A stretch of DNA of 64,000 nucleotides from Xenorhabdus griffiniae (GCF_001028135.1 NZ_LDNM01000031.1:1-64000); one strand, 5' to 3'. Shown: positions 8,803-21,934, numbered from the stretch's first letter. Made by a program: numbers and translations. Notes: generated from the letters alone by a model not told the origin.

Positions 8803-9255
8803 TTAGTTGGATGTTGACAAGCGGTTGACCGCTGCCTGTAATGCGAAACTATAACCATCCGCCCCCAATCCGCAGATGATGCCGACGGCAATATCGGAAA
8901 GATAGGAATGGTGGCGGAATGGTTCGCGGGCATGCACGTTGGAAAGGTGAATCTCAATAAATGGGATACCTACCGCCAGAAGTGCGTCGCGCAATGCCAC
9001 GCTGGTATGCGTGTATGCCGCAGGGTTGATTAAAATAAAATCCGTATTGCCCCGCGCAGAATGAATTCTTTCAATCAGTTCAGATTCTGCGTTGGATTGC
9101 AGATGGGATAATTCAGCGCCCGATTGTAGCGCTTCTTTTGACAGTCTGTTAACGATGTCGTCCAGCGTTAACTTGCCGTAGGTCTCTGGCTCTCGTGTTC
9201 CCAACAGGTTCAGGTTAGGGCCATTCAAGAGTAAAATGCGAAACTTGTCTGCCAT
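8803..9255 (-). CDS. aroQ: 3-dehydroquinate dehydratase, type II
   Basis: AroQ converts 3-dehydroquinate to 3-dehydroshikimate in the shikimate pathway for aromatic amino acids. The 150-residue length and the flavodoxin-like motifs identify the type II enzyme: [17 protein letters not shown] with the catalytic loop Arg/Tyr, [26 protein letters not shown], and ICGLGADGY. It lies directly upstream of accB, as in many gamma-proteobacteria. E. coli uses the unrelated type I enzyme AroD instead. Confidence 0.96.
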   Translation of the reverse strand: MADKFRILLLNGPNLNLLGTREPETYGKLTLDDIVNRLSKEALQSGAELSHLQSNAESELIERIHSARGNTDFILINPAAYTHTSVALRDALLAVGIPFIEIHLSNVHAREPFRHHSYLSDIAVGIICGLGADGYSFALQAAVNRLSTSN

Positions 9256-9410
9256 TGTGCGGGTATCTCCGGCAATCTGTCAACAATCGACCAAGATAAC
9301 TCGATGTCAACGGTTTGTCATCTCTTTCTGATAGCTAGAATTGTAAATTTGGCGATAAAGCCCGACATTATAAACATATCGTGGCATTTAGCAGCTAAAT
9401 ACTGGTCTTA

Positions 9411-10385
9411 TCAGCGCACTTTCACCACGGTTCTGCCTGTAATTTGATTGTTTATCAACTTATTGGCGTGTTCGATCACCTGTTCTAATGTAATTTCATT
9501 AGCGGCTTGCTGATAAAATGAACCGGGTAATAGCGTTTGCAGACGCTGCCAAATGGCAGGGCGCTCCGAAGCCGGAACAGTGACAGATTCCACGCCCTGT
9601 AAACGAATATTACGCAGAATAAACGGCATGACGCTGGTGGGGAGTTGACTGCCGCTTGCCATGCCACAGGCGGCGACTGTACCGTTGTAACGCACTTGTG
9701 CCAGCAAGGTAGCCAATATCGTGCTACCAACGGTATCTATCACACCGGCCCAACGTTGTTTTTCTAATGGACGTGATGGCTGGTTGAAGTCGCTGGCGGG
9801 CAAAACCGCTTTCGCGCCCAGCGAGATCAGGTAATCTTGACTGTCGGGTTTGCTGCTAATTGCTGTGACGGAATAACCCAGTTGTGACAGTAAGGTTATT
9901 GCCGTACTGCCAACGCCACCACTGGCTCCCGTTACGACAATTTCTCCGCTTTCCGGTGTGACGCCCCCTTGTTCCAACGCCATGACACATAACATGGCAG
10001 TAAAACCCGCCGTGCCGATGATCATCGCTTGTCGGAGACTTAGTGCGTGTGGTAGGGGGGTTAGCCATTCACCTGATACTCTCGCTTGTTCTGCCAGCCC
10101 ACCCCAGTGCGTTTCTCCCACGCCCCAGCCGGTCAGCAAAACATGTTGTCCGACGTGAAAACGGGGATCTTCGCAGTGATGGATAACACCCGAAAAATCG
10201 ATCCCTGGCACCATCGGAAATTGGCGGATAATCTTCCCTTTGCCGCTGATGGCAAGGGCATCTTTGTAATTGAGTGTTGACCAATGGATATCAACAACCA
10301 CATTACCCGGGGGTAATTGAGATACATCAATATCTTGAATAGATGCTGATAATGTTTCGTGTTGTTCCAGTAATAAAGCTTTCAT
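9411..10385 (-). CDS. acuI: Acrylyl-CoA reductase (NADPH), AcuI/YhdH
   Basis: AcuI is a medium-chain reductase that reduces toxic acrylyl-CoA to propionyl-CoA with NADPH. The ATG at 10385 gives MKALLLEQ, the family start, and 324 residues. Visible motifs are STLNYKDALAISGKGKI, the GIDFSG loop, the nucleotide-binding VTGASGGVGSTAITLLSQLG, and QRWAGVIDTVGS. No zinc ligands are expected in this quinone-reductase-like subgroup. In E. coli acuI is followed by csrD and then mreB; here csrD is not present. Confidence 0.94.
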   Translation of the reverse strand: MKALLLEQHETLSASIQDIDVSQLPPGNVVVDIHWSTLNYKDALAISGKGKIIRQFPMVPGIDFSGVIHHCEDPRFHVGQHVLLTGWGVGETHWGGLAEQARVSGEWLTPLPHALSLRQAMIIGTAGFTAMLCVMALEQGGVTPESGEIVVTGASGGVGSTAITLLSQLGYSVTAISSKPDSQDYLISLGAKAVLPASDFNQPSRPLEKQRWAGVIDTVGSTILATLLAQVRYNGTVAACGMASGSQLPTSVMPFILRNIRLQGVESVTVPASERPAIWQRLQTLLPGSFYQQAANEITLEQVIEHANKLINNQITGRTVVKVR

Positions 10386-11993
<1,608 letters not shown>

Positions 11994-12101
11994 AAGTAAC
12001 TCTGCGAGCTGGGAGGTGAACGTGTTTTATTGGAACCTCCTTGCTGATTGTGCCGGAGTTTTATCATTTATGAGACAACACAGCTCGACAATACGCCATT
12101 T

Positions 12102-13103
12102 ATGAAGCCGATTTTTAGCAGAGGGCCTTCTCTGCAACTACGACTCTTTTTTGCTATCATTATTGCCATTATTTTGATGGTGGTAGACAGTCGCCTTGGT
12201 ATTTTCAATAAAGTCCGTAGCTACATGGATACGGCTGTGAGTCCTTTTTATTTTCTTGCCAACGGGCCGCGTCAGTTTTTGGACAGCATCTCGGAATCTT
12301 TCGTGAGTCGCAATCATCTTGAGCTGGAAAATAGCACCTTGCGTAATGAATTGCGTTTACAGGGCAGTAAATTACTGCTGTTGGGGCAACTGAAACAAGA
12401 AAATTCCCGTTTACGTGAATTGCTGGGTTCGCCGCTGCGTCATGATGAACACATGATGGTATCGCAGGTGATTTCCGGGGGAATGGACCCATACCGCGAT
12501 CAAATTGTCATTGATAAAGGGGCGAAGGATGGCGTGTACGAAGGGCAGCCGGTTATCAGTGATCGCGGTGTTGTGGGTCAAGTGACAGCCGTGAGCCAGT
12601 TGAGCAGCCGGATATTGTTGATTTGCGATCCCTCACATGCAATTCCTGTGCAGGTGCTGCGTAATGACATTCGTGTTATCGCTGGTGGAGCAGGGTGTAC
12701 GGATGATCTCCTGCTGGAGCCTTTACCCAGTGATACAGATATCCGCGTAGGTGATGTATTGGTGACATCGGGGCTGGGAGGACGTTTTCCTGAAGGTTAT
12801 CCTGTGGCTGTCGTCTCTTCTGTCAAAATTGATAACCAGCGGGCGCATGCGGTCATTCGTGCCCGTCCGTTGGCTGAATTGCGGCGCTTGCGCTATTTAC
12901 TCCTATTGTGGGGGGGGGGTAATGATCCCTCTGAACCATCGCCGCCTTCAGAAGTATACCGCGCTGCTAATGAACGTCTGATGCAGATGTTACCGCAAGT
13001 GTTGCCAAATCCATCAAATGAGTCACCGCAGTTGCTGGCACCAAAATCAGCAGAAGCGTCAGCGGAAAAACCGTCATTACCAGCTACAGGAAATCGTCAA
13101 TGA
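12102..13103 (+). CDS. mreC: Rod shape-determining protein MreC
   Basis: MreC is an inner-membrane protein that links MreB to the periplasmic elongation machinery. The ATG at 12102 gives [20 protein letters not shown], the family start. A transmembrane helix near residues 12-30 is followed by a periplasmic coiled coil ([30 protein letters not shown]) and the beta-rich MreC core. The tail after [10 protein letters not shown] is Pro/Ser/Ala-rich. The codons for this tail begin with a run of ten G (12910-12919), which could mutate by slippage. The stop codon overlaps the mreD start by 4 nt. Confidence 0.97.
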   Translation: MKPIFSRGPSLQLRLFFAIIIAIILMVVDSRLGIFNKVRSYMDTAVSPFYFLANGPRQFLDSISESFVSRNHLELENSTLRNELRLQGSKLLLLGQLKQENSRLRELLGSPLRHDEHMMVSQVISGGMDPYRDQIVIDKGAKDGVYEGQPVISDRGVVGQVTAVSQLSSRILLICDPSHAIPVQVLRNDIRVIAGGAGCTDDLLLEPLPSDTDIRVGDVLVTSGLGGRFPEGYPVAVVSSVKIDNQRAHAVIRARPLAELRRLRYLLLLWGGGNDPSEPSPPSEVYRAANERLMQMLPQVLPNPSNESPQLLAPKSAEASAEKPSLPATGNRQ

Positions 13104-13588
13104 GTCAATATCATAGCCAAGGATGCTGGGTCATTTGGTTATCTTTCCTGATTGCAATAGTGCTACAGATTATGCCGTGGCCGGAGCAGTTTTTTATGTT
13201 TCGGCCTAGCTTACTGATGCTGTGCTTAGTTTATTGGTTGCTTGCGCTTCCCCATCGTGTCAGTGTTGGTACGGGCTTTGTCTTGGGGATTATTACTGAC
13301 CTGTTGCACGGGAGTGTTTTGGGAGCACATGCTCTGGCATTTAGCATTATCAGTTTTCTGGTTGCATTCAAATTCCAGCTTATCCGCAATATGGCGCTTT
13401 GGCAGCAAGCCCTGGTTGTGGTCGGTCTTTCGACACTGATGAATCTCTGTGTTTTCCTGGTCCATGCTCTATTACTAAAGACCCTCTTTCATCCTGAAGT
13501 GTTCTGGAGCGGGGTGATCAATGGTATTCTCTGGCCTTGGCTATTCTTATTAATGCGGAAAATCCGTCGGCAATTTTCAGTCCGTTAA
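13100..13588 (+). CDS. mreD: Rod shape-determining protein MreD
   Basis: MreD is a 162-residue inner-membrane partner of MreC and RodA. About five hydrophobic helices are visible, beginning with [19 protein letters not shown], and the signature [20 protein letters not shown] is well preserved. The ATG overlaps the mreC stop in ATGA, so translation is coupled. The end of the gene is followed by about 77 nt before maf. Confidence 0.96.
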   Translation: MSQYHSQGCWVIWLSFLIAIVLQIMPWPEQFFMFRPSLLMLCLVYWLLALPHRVSVGTGFVLGIITDLLHGSVLGAHALAFSIISFLVAFKFQLIRNMALWQQALVVVGLSTLMNLCVFLVHALLLKTLFHPEVFWSGVINGILWPWLFLLMRKIRRQFSVR

Positions 13589-13665
13589 AGTGGGTTTCTG
13601 TATTTAAAAAGCAAAGGTATATAACAAAAAATAGCTGATGGGTAGACTCCTAAGGATTATTCTCG

Positions 13666-14253
13666 ATGAAAACCATTTACTTAGCTTCTGGCTCCCCGAG
13701 ACGGCGTGAGCTGGTGGAATTATTGGATTTTAATTTTGAAATCCTGGCATCTCAGGTCGAAGAAAAATGGTGTGCAGGCGAGTCTCCACAGCACTATGTT
13801 ACTCGATTAGCCAGAGAGAAAGCTCTGGCTGGCGTAGCCATTGCACCACATGCTTACCCCGTTCTGGGGGCTGATACCATTGTTGTATTGAATAACCGAA
13901 TTCTGGAAAAACCGCGAAATCAGCAACACGCTGTGGAAATGCTTAACGCTTTGTCTGGTCAGTGCCATCAGGTCATGACGGCTGTTGCTTTATCGAACAA
14001 TCAACATACCTTGTGTGAGACAGTCATTACAGATGTGATATTCCGCCAGTTGTCCCAACGGGAAATACAGGAATATATTGCCACTGGGGAGCCAATGGAT
14101 AAAGCCGGCGCTTATGGCATTCAAGGTAAAGGCGGTTGTTTTGTCAGAAAAATTAATGGCAGTTACCACGCTGTTGTCGGCTTACCACTGGTGGAAACGT
14201 ATGAATTAATCACACGATTTTTAGCGTTAGCTGATGGGAAGGACTATTCATGA
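13666..14253 (+). CDS. Maf-like nucleoside triphosphate pyrophosphatase (YhdE)
   Basis: This Maf-family enzyme of the YhdE subgroup hydrolyses dTTP and UTP (and modified forms) to monophosphates, cleaning the nucleotide pool. The 195 residues carry the phosphate-binding [13 protein letters not shown] at the N-terminus, the metal/substrate motif [10 protein letters not shown], and the late [13 protein letters not shown]. The position between mreD and rng is the same as yhdE in E. coli. The stop overlaps the rng ATG by 4 nt. Confidence 0.93.
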   Translation: MKTIYLASGSPRRRELVELLDFNFEILASQVEEKWCAGESPQHYVTRLAREKALAGVAIAPHAYPVLGADTIVVLNNRILEKPRNQQHAVEMLNALSGQCHQVMTAVALSNNQHTLCETVITDVIFRQLSQREIQEYIATGEPMDKAGAYGIQGKGGCFVRKINGSYHAVVGLPLVETYELITRFLALADGKDYS

Positions 14254-15719
14254 CAGCAGAGTTATTAGTCAATATAACACCGTCCGAAACGCGGGTTGCT
14301 TATATTGATGGCGGTATCTTACAAGAAATTCATATTGAGCGGGAAGCCAAAAGGGGCATTGCCGGAAACATTTACAAAGGGCGTGTGAGTCGGGTTTTAC
14401 CGGGTATGCAGGCGGCTTTTGTCGATGTTGGGCTGGAGAAAGCCGCTTTTTTGCACGCTTCGGATATTGTGCCCCATACGGAATGTATTGCCGGTGAAGA
14501 GCGGAAAAATTTTCATGTCAGGGATATTGCTGAATTGGTGCGTCAGGGGCAGGATTTACTGGTTCAGGTAGTGAAAGATCCTCTGGGGACAAAAGGTGCC
14601 CGTTTGACAACGGATATTACCTTACCGTCACGTTATTTGGTGTTTATGCCGGGAGCATCGCATGTTGGTGTTTCACAGCGCATAGAGAGCGAAGAAGAGC
14701 GTGAGCGCCTGAAAAGCATCGTTACGGAGTATTGTGATGAGTATGGGGGGTTTATTATCCGCACGGCCGCTGAAGGGGTGGGAAAAGAAGAGCTGGTACA
14801 AGATGCGGCATTTTTAAAGCGCCTGTGGAGTAAAGTGATTGAACGTAAGAAACGCAATATCACCAAAAACAAGGTCTATGGTGAATTAGCGCTGGCGCAA
14901 CGTGTGTTACGGGATTTTGTTGGCGCTTCCCTTGATCGCATTCGGGTCGATTCCCACCAAACATTTCTCCAATTGCAGGAATTTATTGATGAATATATTC
15001 CTGAAATGAACGCTAAACTGGAACATTATCAGGGAAATCAACCGATATTTGATTTGTACGGCGTGGAAAATGAAATTCAACGGGCGCTGGAACGTAAGGT
15101 GGAATTAAAGTCAGGCGGCTATCTGATTATTGATCAGACAGAAGCCATGACGACAATTGATATTAATACCGGTGCTTTTGTTGGGCATCGCAACTTAGAT
15201 GAGACTATCTTTAATACTAATATCGAAGCAACACAGGCGATCGCCCGACAATTAAGGCTGCGTAATTTGGGGGGGATCATTATCATTGATTTTATTGATA
15301 TGGGTAATGAAGAACACCGTCGCCGTGTATTAGCTTCCTTGGAACAGGCATTAAGCAAAGACAGGGTGAAAACCACCATTAATGGTTTTTCACAATTGGG
15401 TTTGGTGGAGATGACGCGCAAGCGTACACGGGAAAGTATCGAACATATTTTGTGTGATCATTGTCCAACGTGTCAGGGGCGTGGCACGGTAAAATCCGTC
15501 GAAACCGTCTGTTATGAAATCTTGCGTGAAATTGTACGCGTCAACCATGCAATTGATGCCACTCGTTTTCTGGTTTATGCCTCGCCAGCCGTAAGTGATG
15601 CCCTGAATGGGGATGAGTCCCACGCATTGGCCGAGGTGGAAATTTTTGTGGGTAAACAGGTCAAAGTGCAGACGGAACCGCGTTACAGTCAGGAGAAATT
15701 TGACATCATTATGATGTAA
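14250..15719 (+). CDS. rng: Ribonuclease G
   Basis: RNase G is an endoribonuclease that matures the 5' end of 16S rRNA and degrades some mRNAs, for example adhE. The 489 residues match the E. coli enzyme. The S1 RNA-binding domain ([20 protein letters not shown]) is near residue 37. The catalytic magnesium-binding core is [13 protein letters not shown] with the second Asp in IIDFIDM. The zinc-link motif HCPTCQGRG is near residue 405. It starts inside the maf stop codon, which suggests coupling. Confidence 0.97.
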   Translation: MTAELLVNITPSETRVAYIDGGILQEIHIEREAKRGIAGNIYKGRVSRVLPGMQAAFVDVGLEKAAFLHASDIVPHTECIAGEERKNFHVRDIAELVRQGQDLLVQVVKDPLGTKGARLTTDITLPSRYLVFMPGASHVGVSQRIESEEERERLKSIVTEYCDEYGGFIIRTAAEGVGKEELVQDAAFLKRLWSKVIERKKRNITKNKVYGELALAQRVLRDFVGASLDRIRVDSHQTFLQLQEFIDEYIPEMNAKLEHYQGNQPIFDLYGVENEIQRALERKVELKSGGYLIIDQTEAMTTIDINTGAFVGHRNLDETIFNTNIEATQAIARQLRLRNLGGIIIIDFIDMGNEEHRRRVLASLEQALSKDRVKTTINGFSQLGLVEMTRKRTRESIEHILCDHCPTCQGRGTVKSVETVCYEILREIVRVNHAIDATRFLVYASPAVSDALNGDESHALAEVEIFVGKQVKVQTEPRYSQEKFDIIMM

Positions 15720-15812
15720 CACACTCAGTTAATTTGTAAGAGCGAGTCTGTAGAAGACAGTTTGTAGAAAACTGGCTTGCAGAGAAATAGTGCTGCAACC
15801 AAGGAGAAATGT

Positions 15813-18800
15813 GTGAAGCGACTGCCGGGGATACTATTAGCGACAGCCGCAATAGTCATTATCATTGTGGCTTTGCTTGTCAGCGGGTTGCGTTTCTTCC
15901 TGCCTCACATCAATGAATATCGTCAGCAATTAGTCGAAAAAATTGCTGACGTGACAAACATTCCTGTCAATATTGGCGACATAAAAGGTCATTGGGAGCC
16001 TTTTGGCCCTAGTCTGGAAATCCGCGATATCAGCGCAAAAACGGCAGATGTCGATATTCACGCCAAAAAGGTGATGCTTTCTTTGGATGTCTGGCGCTCA
16101 CTGTTACAACGGCGCTGGCATTTTCGTGATCTCGCCTTTTACCAGCTTCAGGTCAATTACGATAAAGCGCTGTTTGGCGCAGAGGGCGAAAACAGGTTTT
16201 CCCAGCCGGATGGTCTCTCCACCCTGTTTCTTGAACAATTCAATCATTTTGATTTACATGACAGCCGATTGACCTTTTTGACGCCATCGGGTGAAAAAGC
16301 CGATTTGCTATTACCACAGCTAACGTGGCTGAATCAAGGCAACCGCCATCGGGCACAAGGCAGCGTAAGCCTCTCTTCGATTAATGGGCAAGAAGGTATT
16401 ATTCAGGTGAAGCTTGACCTGAAAGATAGCGATGGGATTTTGGATAATGGCACCGTTTATTTGCAGGCCGATGATATCGACATGCGGCTGTGGTTAAGCC
16501 GTTGGTTAAGGGATAATACAGGGTTGGATAATGCCCATTTCAGTTTAGCCAGTTGGATCACCTTGCAGAATGGGCGGATTGATAGTGGACGTATGCAGCT
16601 TAGGCACGGTGGCGCCAATTGGCATGTCGAAAATGAAAAACATCGGCTTGAAGTGCGTGATTTCCTTGTGCAGATGCGTCGCCAGGGCGAAGGGTGGTTG
16701 TTTGAAGTCCCCAATCTGGCAAGCCTGAAAACTGATGAGCAACAGTGGCCTGAAGGGAAGCTAGCGACACTGTATGTTAAGCAGTCACCGCAATATCAGG
16801 GTAATGATCACTGGCGTATTCGTGCCGAAAATATTCAGCTTGAATATTTAAACGGGATACTACCGATGCTCTCTTTTGTGACACCGGATACGGTCAAGGA
16901 TTGGCAGCATCGGCGGCCAAAGGGGATGATTGACCATTTTTCCTTCGATATCACGCCAGCGCTTCCTGATGACATGGAAATTCGCCTGAAATGGCAGGAT
17001 GTAAGCTGGTTACGTTGGAAGGAACTGCCCTCAATCAACCATTTCAGTGGCAGCTTAGAGGGAAATAAACAGTGGGGAAAGCTCAATCTTGCACTGAAAA
17101 ACAGCACCATTGATTATGGCAATATGTTTCAGGCTCCGCTTGAGATGACCCGCAGCGAAGGGCAGGTATCCTGGAGAAAGGGTCACAATGGCCTGGAAAT
17201 CTGGAGCCAGGGGCTAGATTTGCAGGCCAAATCGCTGTGGATCAATGGGAATTTCCATTACCTACAACCTCACAGCAAACCGCCCGTTTTAGCCATGTTA
17301 GCGGGAGTTCGAGTCGATGATCTGGGGGAAGCCTGGCGCTATTTTCCCAAGCCACTGATGGGAGGCGCCCTGACAGACTATTTGACCGCCTCCTTGATTA
17401 AGGGAAAGGTCGATAATGCGACTTTGGTTTTTCAGGGTGATCCTCATGACTTTCCGTTTAAACAGAACAACGGTCAATTTCAGGTATTTGTACCGCTGCG
17501 CCATGCCACCTTTCAATACCAACCCGATTGGCCGGCGCTGTTTGATTTGAATATCGATCTGAATTTCCAGAATAACGGATTGTGGATGCTGGCACAGAAA
17601 GCGTATTTGGGAAAAGTGGAAGCGAATCACGTCTCGGCAGTGATCCCGGATTACGGTAAGCATAAGCTGTTTATTGATGCGTCGCTCTCTGGAGACGGAA
17701 AGAGTATCCATGATTATTTCAACCACAGCCCGATGGCAGGTTCGATTGGCAGCGCCCTCGAGAACTTACAGCTTAACGGTCGGGTGGATGGTAAGCTCCA
17801 TATAGATATTCCCTTGCAGCATGGCAAAGTGGTGGCGAGCGGAGAAGTGGCGCTGAAAGATACCCATCTGTTCATTAAACCATTAAATAGCGAGATGACG
17901 CATCTCAATGGCAAATTTCGCTTTGACAATGGCAAGTTAAACAGTGAGACATTGTCTGCTCACTGGCTGGGAAATCCTTTGTCCCTGAAGTTTTCTACCC
18001 AAGACTTGGCAAAACATTATCAGGTTGATGTAAAACTGAACTCACATTGGGCGGCGAAGGCATTACCGGAACTTCCGACGGAGATCCGTAACAAGCTATC
18101 TGGAACGCTGAATTGGCAGGGAGATGTCAATGTGACGATACCTGCTGGTGAATCAGAAAGTGACGTCAAATACCGTGTTGCAGTTAATGCAGATTTGTCT
18201 CATTTGAACAGTCAATTACCCATATTGGACACAGGATCTCTGCGGGAATGGCATAAGGTTAATCTCCATGCTGAAGGTGATATGAACCAGCTCCAGCTCA
18301 AAGGATTAATGGGCAAGCGATATGCATTCAATACGCAGTGGAATCTGGAAGAAGCTCATGCCAAATTGCAGCGAGGTATTTTTCAGACCGATAACATGGG
18401 TATTCCTGTTCTGCCGAAAAAATCATTGCTGGCCTTAAACTTGCCTGCCATTGAGGGTGAAAAATTATTGTCGTTGCTTGAACTGCTGCATTGGAAGCCC
18501 TCGAAAGAGAATGGTTCGCTGTGGCCAGACATAGTTGAAATTTCATTGCCCGCACTGGATCTTGCTGGACAGCGTTGGAATCAACTCACATTCAATGTCA
18601 TGCAACAAAACAGTGAAGTAACCGTGCGTGCAAAGGGGAAAGAAATTAATGGCAACCTCCTGATTGCAAAGCATAAGCTGATGCAGGCATCAATCAATTA
18701 TCTTTATTACGATCCTCTGTTTGCGACAGATCCGTCGGTTGATGACAAAAAGTTAATGTCAGATAAGGTGCCCGTTCCCCATTATGCTTTGAACAATTGG

Positions 18801-19625
18801 CCTGCACTGGATGTTAAATGCGCAGAATGCTGGGTGGCTGGATTAAAACTCGGCAAAGTATCTGGCTCGATCAAGCCAGAAGGTGATTCTCTGGTTTTGA
18901 CCAGTGGACAGATGGAAAACAGCGCCGGAAACCTGACATTATCCGGGCGTTGGTATGAAAACCATACTGGAAGTTATAGCCATATCAAGGGTCAGTTATC
19001 AGGCGAAAAATTCGATGATATGGCCGCTTATTTGGGCTTTATCGTTCCGATTGTGGATGCGCCTTTCAAATTTGATTTCAATTTGAAATGGCACAATGTC
19101 CCGTGGCAGCCAGATCTCAAGACATTGAATGGCACGCTGACGGGAGACATGAAAAAAGGGGCTATCGCCAAACTGGGCGGTGGCAGGGCCGGGCAATTAT
19201 TCCGGCTTATCAGCTTTGATGCGTTGCTGCGTAAATTACAATTGGATTTCAGTGACACATTCAGTAATGATTTCAACTTTGATTCCATTCGTGGTGACGC
19301 GACGATAAAAAATGGCGTCATATATACCGATAACTTTCTCATTGATGGATTGGCAGCGGACATTAATGCTACAGGGCGGACAGATTTAGTTCATCGTCAG
19401 ATCAATATGGAACTGGTCATCACGCCAGAAATTTCGACAACGGTGGGCGTCGCAACGGCCTTTGCCGTTAATCCGGTGGCCGGCGCCGCAATTTTTGCTG
19501 CGACAAAAGTGCTGAGGCCCCTATGGAGCAAAATATCGGTCATTCGCTATCGGCTAACGGGCAGCCTTGAACAGCCTAAAATTGATGAAGTTTTACGTCA
19601 GCTTAAGGAGAATAAAGGGTCATGA
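15813..19625 (+). CDS. yhdP: AsmA-like envelope protein YhdP
   Basis: YhdP is a large AsmA/TamB-type protein anchored in the inner membrane. It helps move phospholipids to the outer membrane and affects enterobacterial common antigen. A GTG at 15813 preceded by AAGGAG is chosen because it gives VKRLPGILLATAAIV, as in relatives, and 1270 residues. An upstream in-frame TTG at 15777 is unlikely. One N-terminal membrane helix is followed by long beta-rich repeats; the C-terminal AsmA-like segment contains KLGGGRAGQLFRLISFDALL and ELVITPEISTTVGVATAFAV. The stop overlaps the next ATG by 4 nt. Confidence 0.93.
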   Translation: MKRLPGILLATAAIVIIIVALLVSGLRFFLPHINEYRQQLVEKIADVTNIPVNIGDIKGHWEPFGPSLEIRDISAKTADVDIHAKKVMLSLDVWRSLLQRRWHFRDLAFYQLQVNYDKALFGAEGENRFSQPDGLSTLFLEQFNHFDLHDSRLTFLTPSGEKADLLLPQLTWLNQGNRHRAQGSVSLSSINGQEGIIQVKLDLKDSDGILDNGTVYLQADDIDMRLWLSRWLRDNTGLDNAHFSLASWITLQNGRIDSGRMQLRHGGANWHVENEKHRLEVRDFLVQMRRQGEGWLFEVPNLASLKTDEQQWPEGKLATLYVKQSPQYQGNDHWRIRAENIQLEYLNGILPMLSFVTPDTVKDWQHRRPKGMIDHFSFDITPALPDDMEIRLKWQDVSWLRWKELPSINHFSGSLEGNKQWGKLNLALKNSTIDYGNMFQAPLEMTRSEGQVSWRKGHNGLEIWSQGLDLQAKSLWINGNFHYLQPHSKPPVLAMLAGVRVDDLGEAWRYFPKPLMGGALTDYLTASLIKGKVDNATLVFQGDPHDFPFKQNNGQFQVFVPLRHATFQYQPDWPALFDLNIDLNFQNNGLWMLAQKAYLGKVEANHVSAVIPDYGKHKLFIDASLSGDGKSIHDYFNHSPMAGSIGSALENLQLNGRVDGKLHIDIPLQHGKVVASGEVALKDTHLFIKPLNSEMTHLNGKFRFDNGKLNSETLSAHWLGNPLSLKFSTQDLAKHYQVDVKLNSHWAAKALPELPTEIRNKLSGTLNWQGDVNVTIPAGESESDVKYRVAVNADLSHLNSQLPILDTGSLREWHKVNLHAEGDMNQLQLKGLMGKRYAFNTQWNLEEAHAKLQRGIFQTDNMGIPVLPKKSLLALNLPAIEGEKLLSLLELLHWKPSKENGSLWPDIVEISLPALDLAGQRWNQLTFNVMQQNSEVTVRAKGKEINGNLLIAKHKLMQASINYLYYDPLFATDPSVDDKKLMSDKVPVPHYALNNWPALDVKCAECWVAGLKLGKVSGSIKPEGDSLVLTSGQMENSAGNLTLSGRWYENHTGSYSHIKGQLSGEKFDDMAAYLGFIVPIVDAPFKFDFNLKWHNVPWQPDLKTLNGTLTGDMKKGAIAKLGGGRAGQLFRLISFDALLRKLQLDFSDTFSNDFNFDSIRGDATIKNGVIYTDNFLIDGLAADINATGRTDLVHRQINMELVITPEISTTVGVATAFAVNPVAGAAIFAATKVLRPLWSKISVIRYRLTGSLEQPKIDEVLRQLKENKGS

Positions 19626-20470
19626 GAAATGCTAATGTTGCACTTTTACAATTATGCAGTGGTACGAATGTCAAACATAATCTAGCGCAAATTGAACAGC
19701 AGATTAAGCAATTGCCAGAGACAGTAAAACTGGTTCTGACACCTGAAAATGCCCTGTTGTTCGCTGATGCTGATACCTACCGCGCACATGCAGAAATGCA
19801 GGGCGATGGGCCATTGCAACAAGCTGTGAGCGAAATTGCGCAACGTTACGGTGTTTGGCTGCTGATTGGCTCTATGCCGCTGGTCAGTCGAGAAGATCCT
19901 ACTCGTATCACCAGTAGTAGCCTGCTGTTTGATGATCAGGGAGAAATTCTGGCCCGTTACGACAAAATTCACATGTTTGATGCCAATATCAACGACGAAC
20001 ACAGCGCCTATAACGAATCGACTATTTACCAGCGTGGGGAGCATATTACTGTTGTTGATACGCCGGTTGGTCGCCTGGGGATGGCTATCTGTTATGATCT
20101 GCGTTTTCCGGGACTCTTTCAGGCATTGCGTGAACAGGGTGCGGAGCTTATTTCCGTCCCTGCGGCTTTCACCCGCTTGACGGGTAAGGCGCATTGGGAA
20201 CCCTTGCTGAAAGCCCGTGCCATTGAGAATCAATGTATTATTCTGGCACCTGCTCAGGTTGGTGTACATGGCACTCGCAGGACATGGGGACACACAATGG
20301 CGGTTAGTGGCTGGGGAGAAATTATCAAGAAAAATCCTCTGGCCGTCAGCGCATTACAGCTTAATATTCGTCGGGAGAGCTTGACTCACATGCGTGAGCA
20401 GATAAAAGTGGTGAAACACAATCGCTTCCGTCCACAACTGACTTCTTTGATAAAAAAGAATACAAATTAA
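19622..20470 (+). CDS. Carbon-nitrogen hydrolase, Nit1-like (probable deaminated glutathione amidase)
   Basis: The 282-residue nitrilase-superfamily protein carries the Glu-Lys-Cys triad in TPENALLF (Glu), RYDKIHMFD (Lys) and MAICYDLRFPGLF (Cys). It most resembles the Nit1/YbeM group, which hydrolyses deaminated glutathione, a by-product of transaminases. The gene overlaps yhdP by 4 nt and precedes tldD by 18 nt, so it belongs to the same transcription unit. Substrate is inferred from family resemblance. Confidence 0.88.
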   Translation: MRNANVALLQLCSGTNVKHNLAQIEQQIKQLPETVKLVLTPENALLFADADTYRAHAEMQGDGPLQQAVSEIAQRYGVWLLIGSMPLVSREDPTRITSSSLLFDDQGEILARYDKIHMFDANINDEHSAYNESTIYQRGEHITVVDTPVGRLGMAICYDLRFPGLFQALREQGAELISVPAAFTRLTGKAHWEPLLKARAIENQCIILAPAQVGVHGTRRTWGHTMAVSGWGEIIKKNPLAVSALQLNIRRESLTHMREQIKVVKHNRFRPQLTSLIKKNTN

Positions 20471-20488
20471 GATAAAAGAGTAATCACT

Positions 20489-21934
20489 ATGAGTTTAACT
20501 TATGTCAGTGAACATTTACTGGCTGCTAATAATTTGAATCATCAAGACTTATTTTCGGTACTGGGTCAATTGTCGGAGCGTCGTCTGGACTATGCCGACC
20601 TCTATTTCCAAGCCAGTTATCATGAAACATGGGTATTGGAAGACCGCATCATCAAAGAGGGTTCCTATAATATCGATCAAGGCGTGGGCGTTCGCGCGAT
20701 TAGCGGAGAAAAAACGGGTTTTGCTTACGCAGATCAAATTACCTTAAATGCGTTACAGCAAAGCGCTCAGGCTGCACGCAGCATCGTACGGGACGCGGGC
20801 AATGGCATTTCGCACACGTTAGGTGCCGTGACGCATAAGGCACTTTATCCGGCCATTGATCCTTTGCAGAGCATGAGCCGGGAAGACAAAATTGCTTTGT
20901 TGCATCGCCTTGATCAAATTGCACGGGCGGAAGATCCCCGGGTGCAGGAAGTGAGTGCCAGCCTGACCGGGGTTTATGAACAAGTGCTGGTGGCGGCGAC
21001 AGACGGTACATTGGCCGCAGACATTCGCCCATTGGTACGCCTTTCTGTCAGTGTCTTGGTGGAAGAAGACGGTAAGCGAGAGCGTGGCGGTAGTGGCGGT
21101 GGCGCTCGTTATGGTTACGAATATTTCCTGCGTACTGAAAATGGTCAGATCCTGGCAGAGCAGTTTGCGCGTGAAGCGGTTCGCATGGCACTGATCAACT
21201 TGTCAGCGGTTGCCGCGCCTGCGGGTACTATGCCTGTCGTATTGGGTGCTGGATGGCCGGGAGTTCTGCTACATGAAGCGGTGGGGCACGGTCTGGAAGG
21301 GGACTTTAACCGCCGCGAAACTTCTGTTTTCTCCGGTCAGGTTGGGCAACAAGTGGCTTCAGAACTGTGTACGGTGGTGGATGACGGCACCCTTGAAGGT
21401 CGCCGTGGTTCACTGGCGATTGATGATGAAGGCGTTCCGGGGCAATACAATGTCCTGATCGAAAATGGCATTTTGAAAGGCTACATGCAGGATAAACTCA
21501 ACGCTCGCTTGATGGGGGTGGCTCCGACCGGTAACGGCCGCCGTGAATCCTATGCCCACTTGCCGATGCCACGTATGACTAATACCTATATGCTGGCGGG
21601 GAATTCCACACCAGAAGAAATTATCGCCAGTGTGGATCGTGGGCTGTATGCACCGAATTTCGGTGGCGGTCAGGTGGATATCACATCGGGTAAATTTGTG
21701 TTCTCAACCTCTGAAGCCTATTTGATTGAAAACGGCAAAATCACCAGGCCAGTAAAAGGTGCGACCTTGATTGGTTCGGGGATTGAAGCTATGCAGCAGA
21801 TCTCAATGGTTGGAAATGATTTGGCTCTCGATAACGGTGTAGGGGTTTGCGGTAAGGAAGGCCAAAGTGTCCCCGTGGGTGTTGGTCAGCCAACGTTGAA
21901 ACTGGATAGCCTGACCGTAGGTGGCACCGCCTGA
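20489..21934 (+). CDS. tldD: Metalloprotease subunit TldD
   Basis: TldD forms a heterodimeric zinc protease with TldE/PmbA that trims unfolded peptides, and is known to process microcin B17 and CcdA. The zinc motif [11 protein letters not shown] (HExxxH) is near residue 260 and is intact. The 481 residues equal the E. coli protein. The partner gene pmbA is only 1.1 kb downstream on the same strand (23002-24345), closer than in E. coli, so both subunits are encoded almost side by side. The C-terminal [19 protein letters not shown] is typical. Confidence 0.97.
   Translation: MSLTYVSEHLLAANNLNHQDLFSVLGQLSERRLDYADLYFQASYHETWVLEDRIIKEGSYNIDQGVGVRAISGEKTGFAYADQITLNALQQSAQAARSIVRDAGNGISHTLGAVTHKALYPAIDPLQSMSREDKIALLHRLDQIARAEDPRVQEVSASLTGVYEQVLVAATDGTLAADIRPLVRLSVSVLVEEDGKRERGGSGGGARYGYEYFLRTENGQILAEQFAREAVRMALINLSAVAAPAGTMPVVLGAGWPGVLLHEAVGHGLEGDFNRRETSVFSGQVGQQVASELCTVVDDGTLEGRRGSLAIDDEGVPGQYNVLIENGILKGYMQDKLNARLMGVAPTGNGRRESYAHLPMPRMTNTYMLAGNSTPEEIIASVDRGLYAPNFGGGQVDITSGKFVFSTSEAYLIENGKITRPVKGATLIGSGIEAMQQISMVGNDLALDNGVGVCGKEGQSVPVGVGQPTLKLDSLTVGGTA

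Noticed and set aside
19682-20293. 203-codon minus-strand open frame
   Set aside because: Shadow of the nitrilase-family gene, whose catalytic triad is intact on the plus strand.
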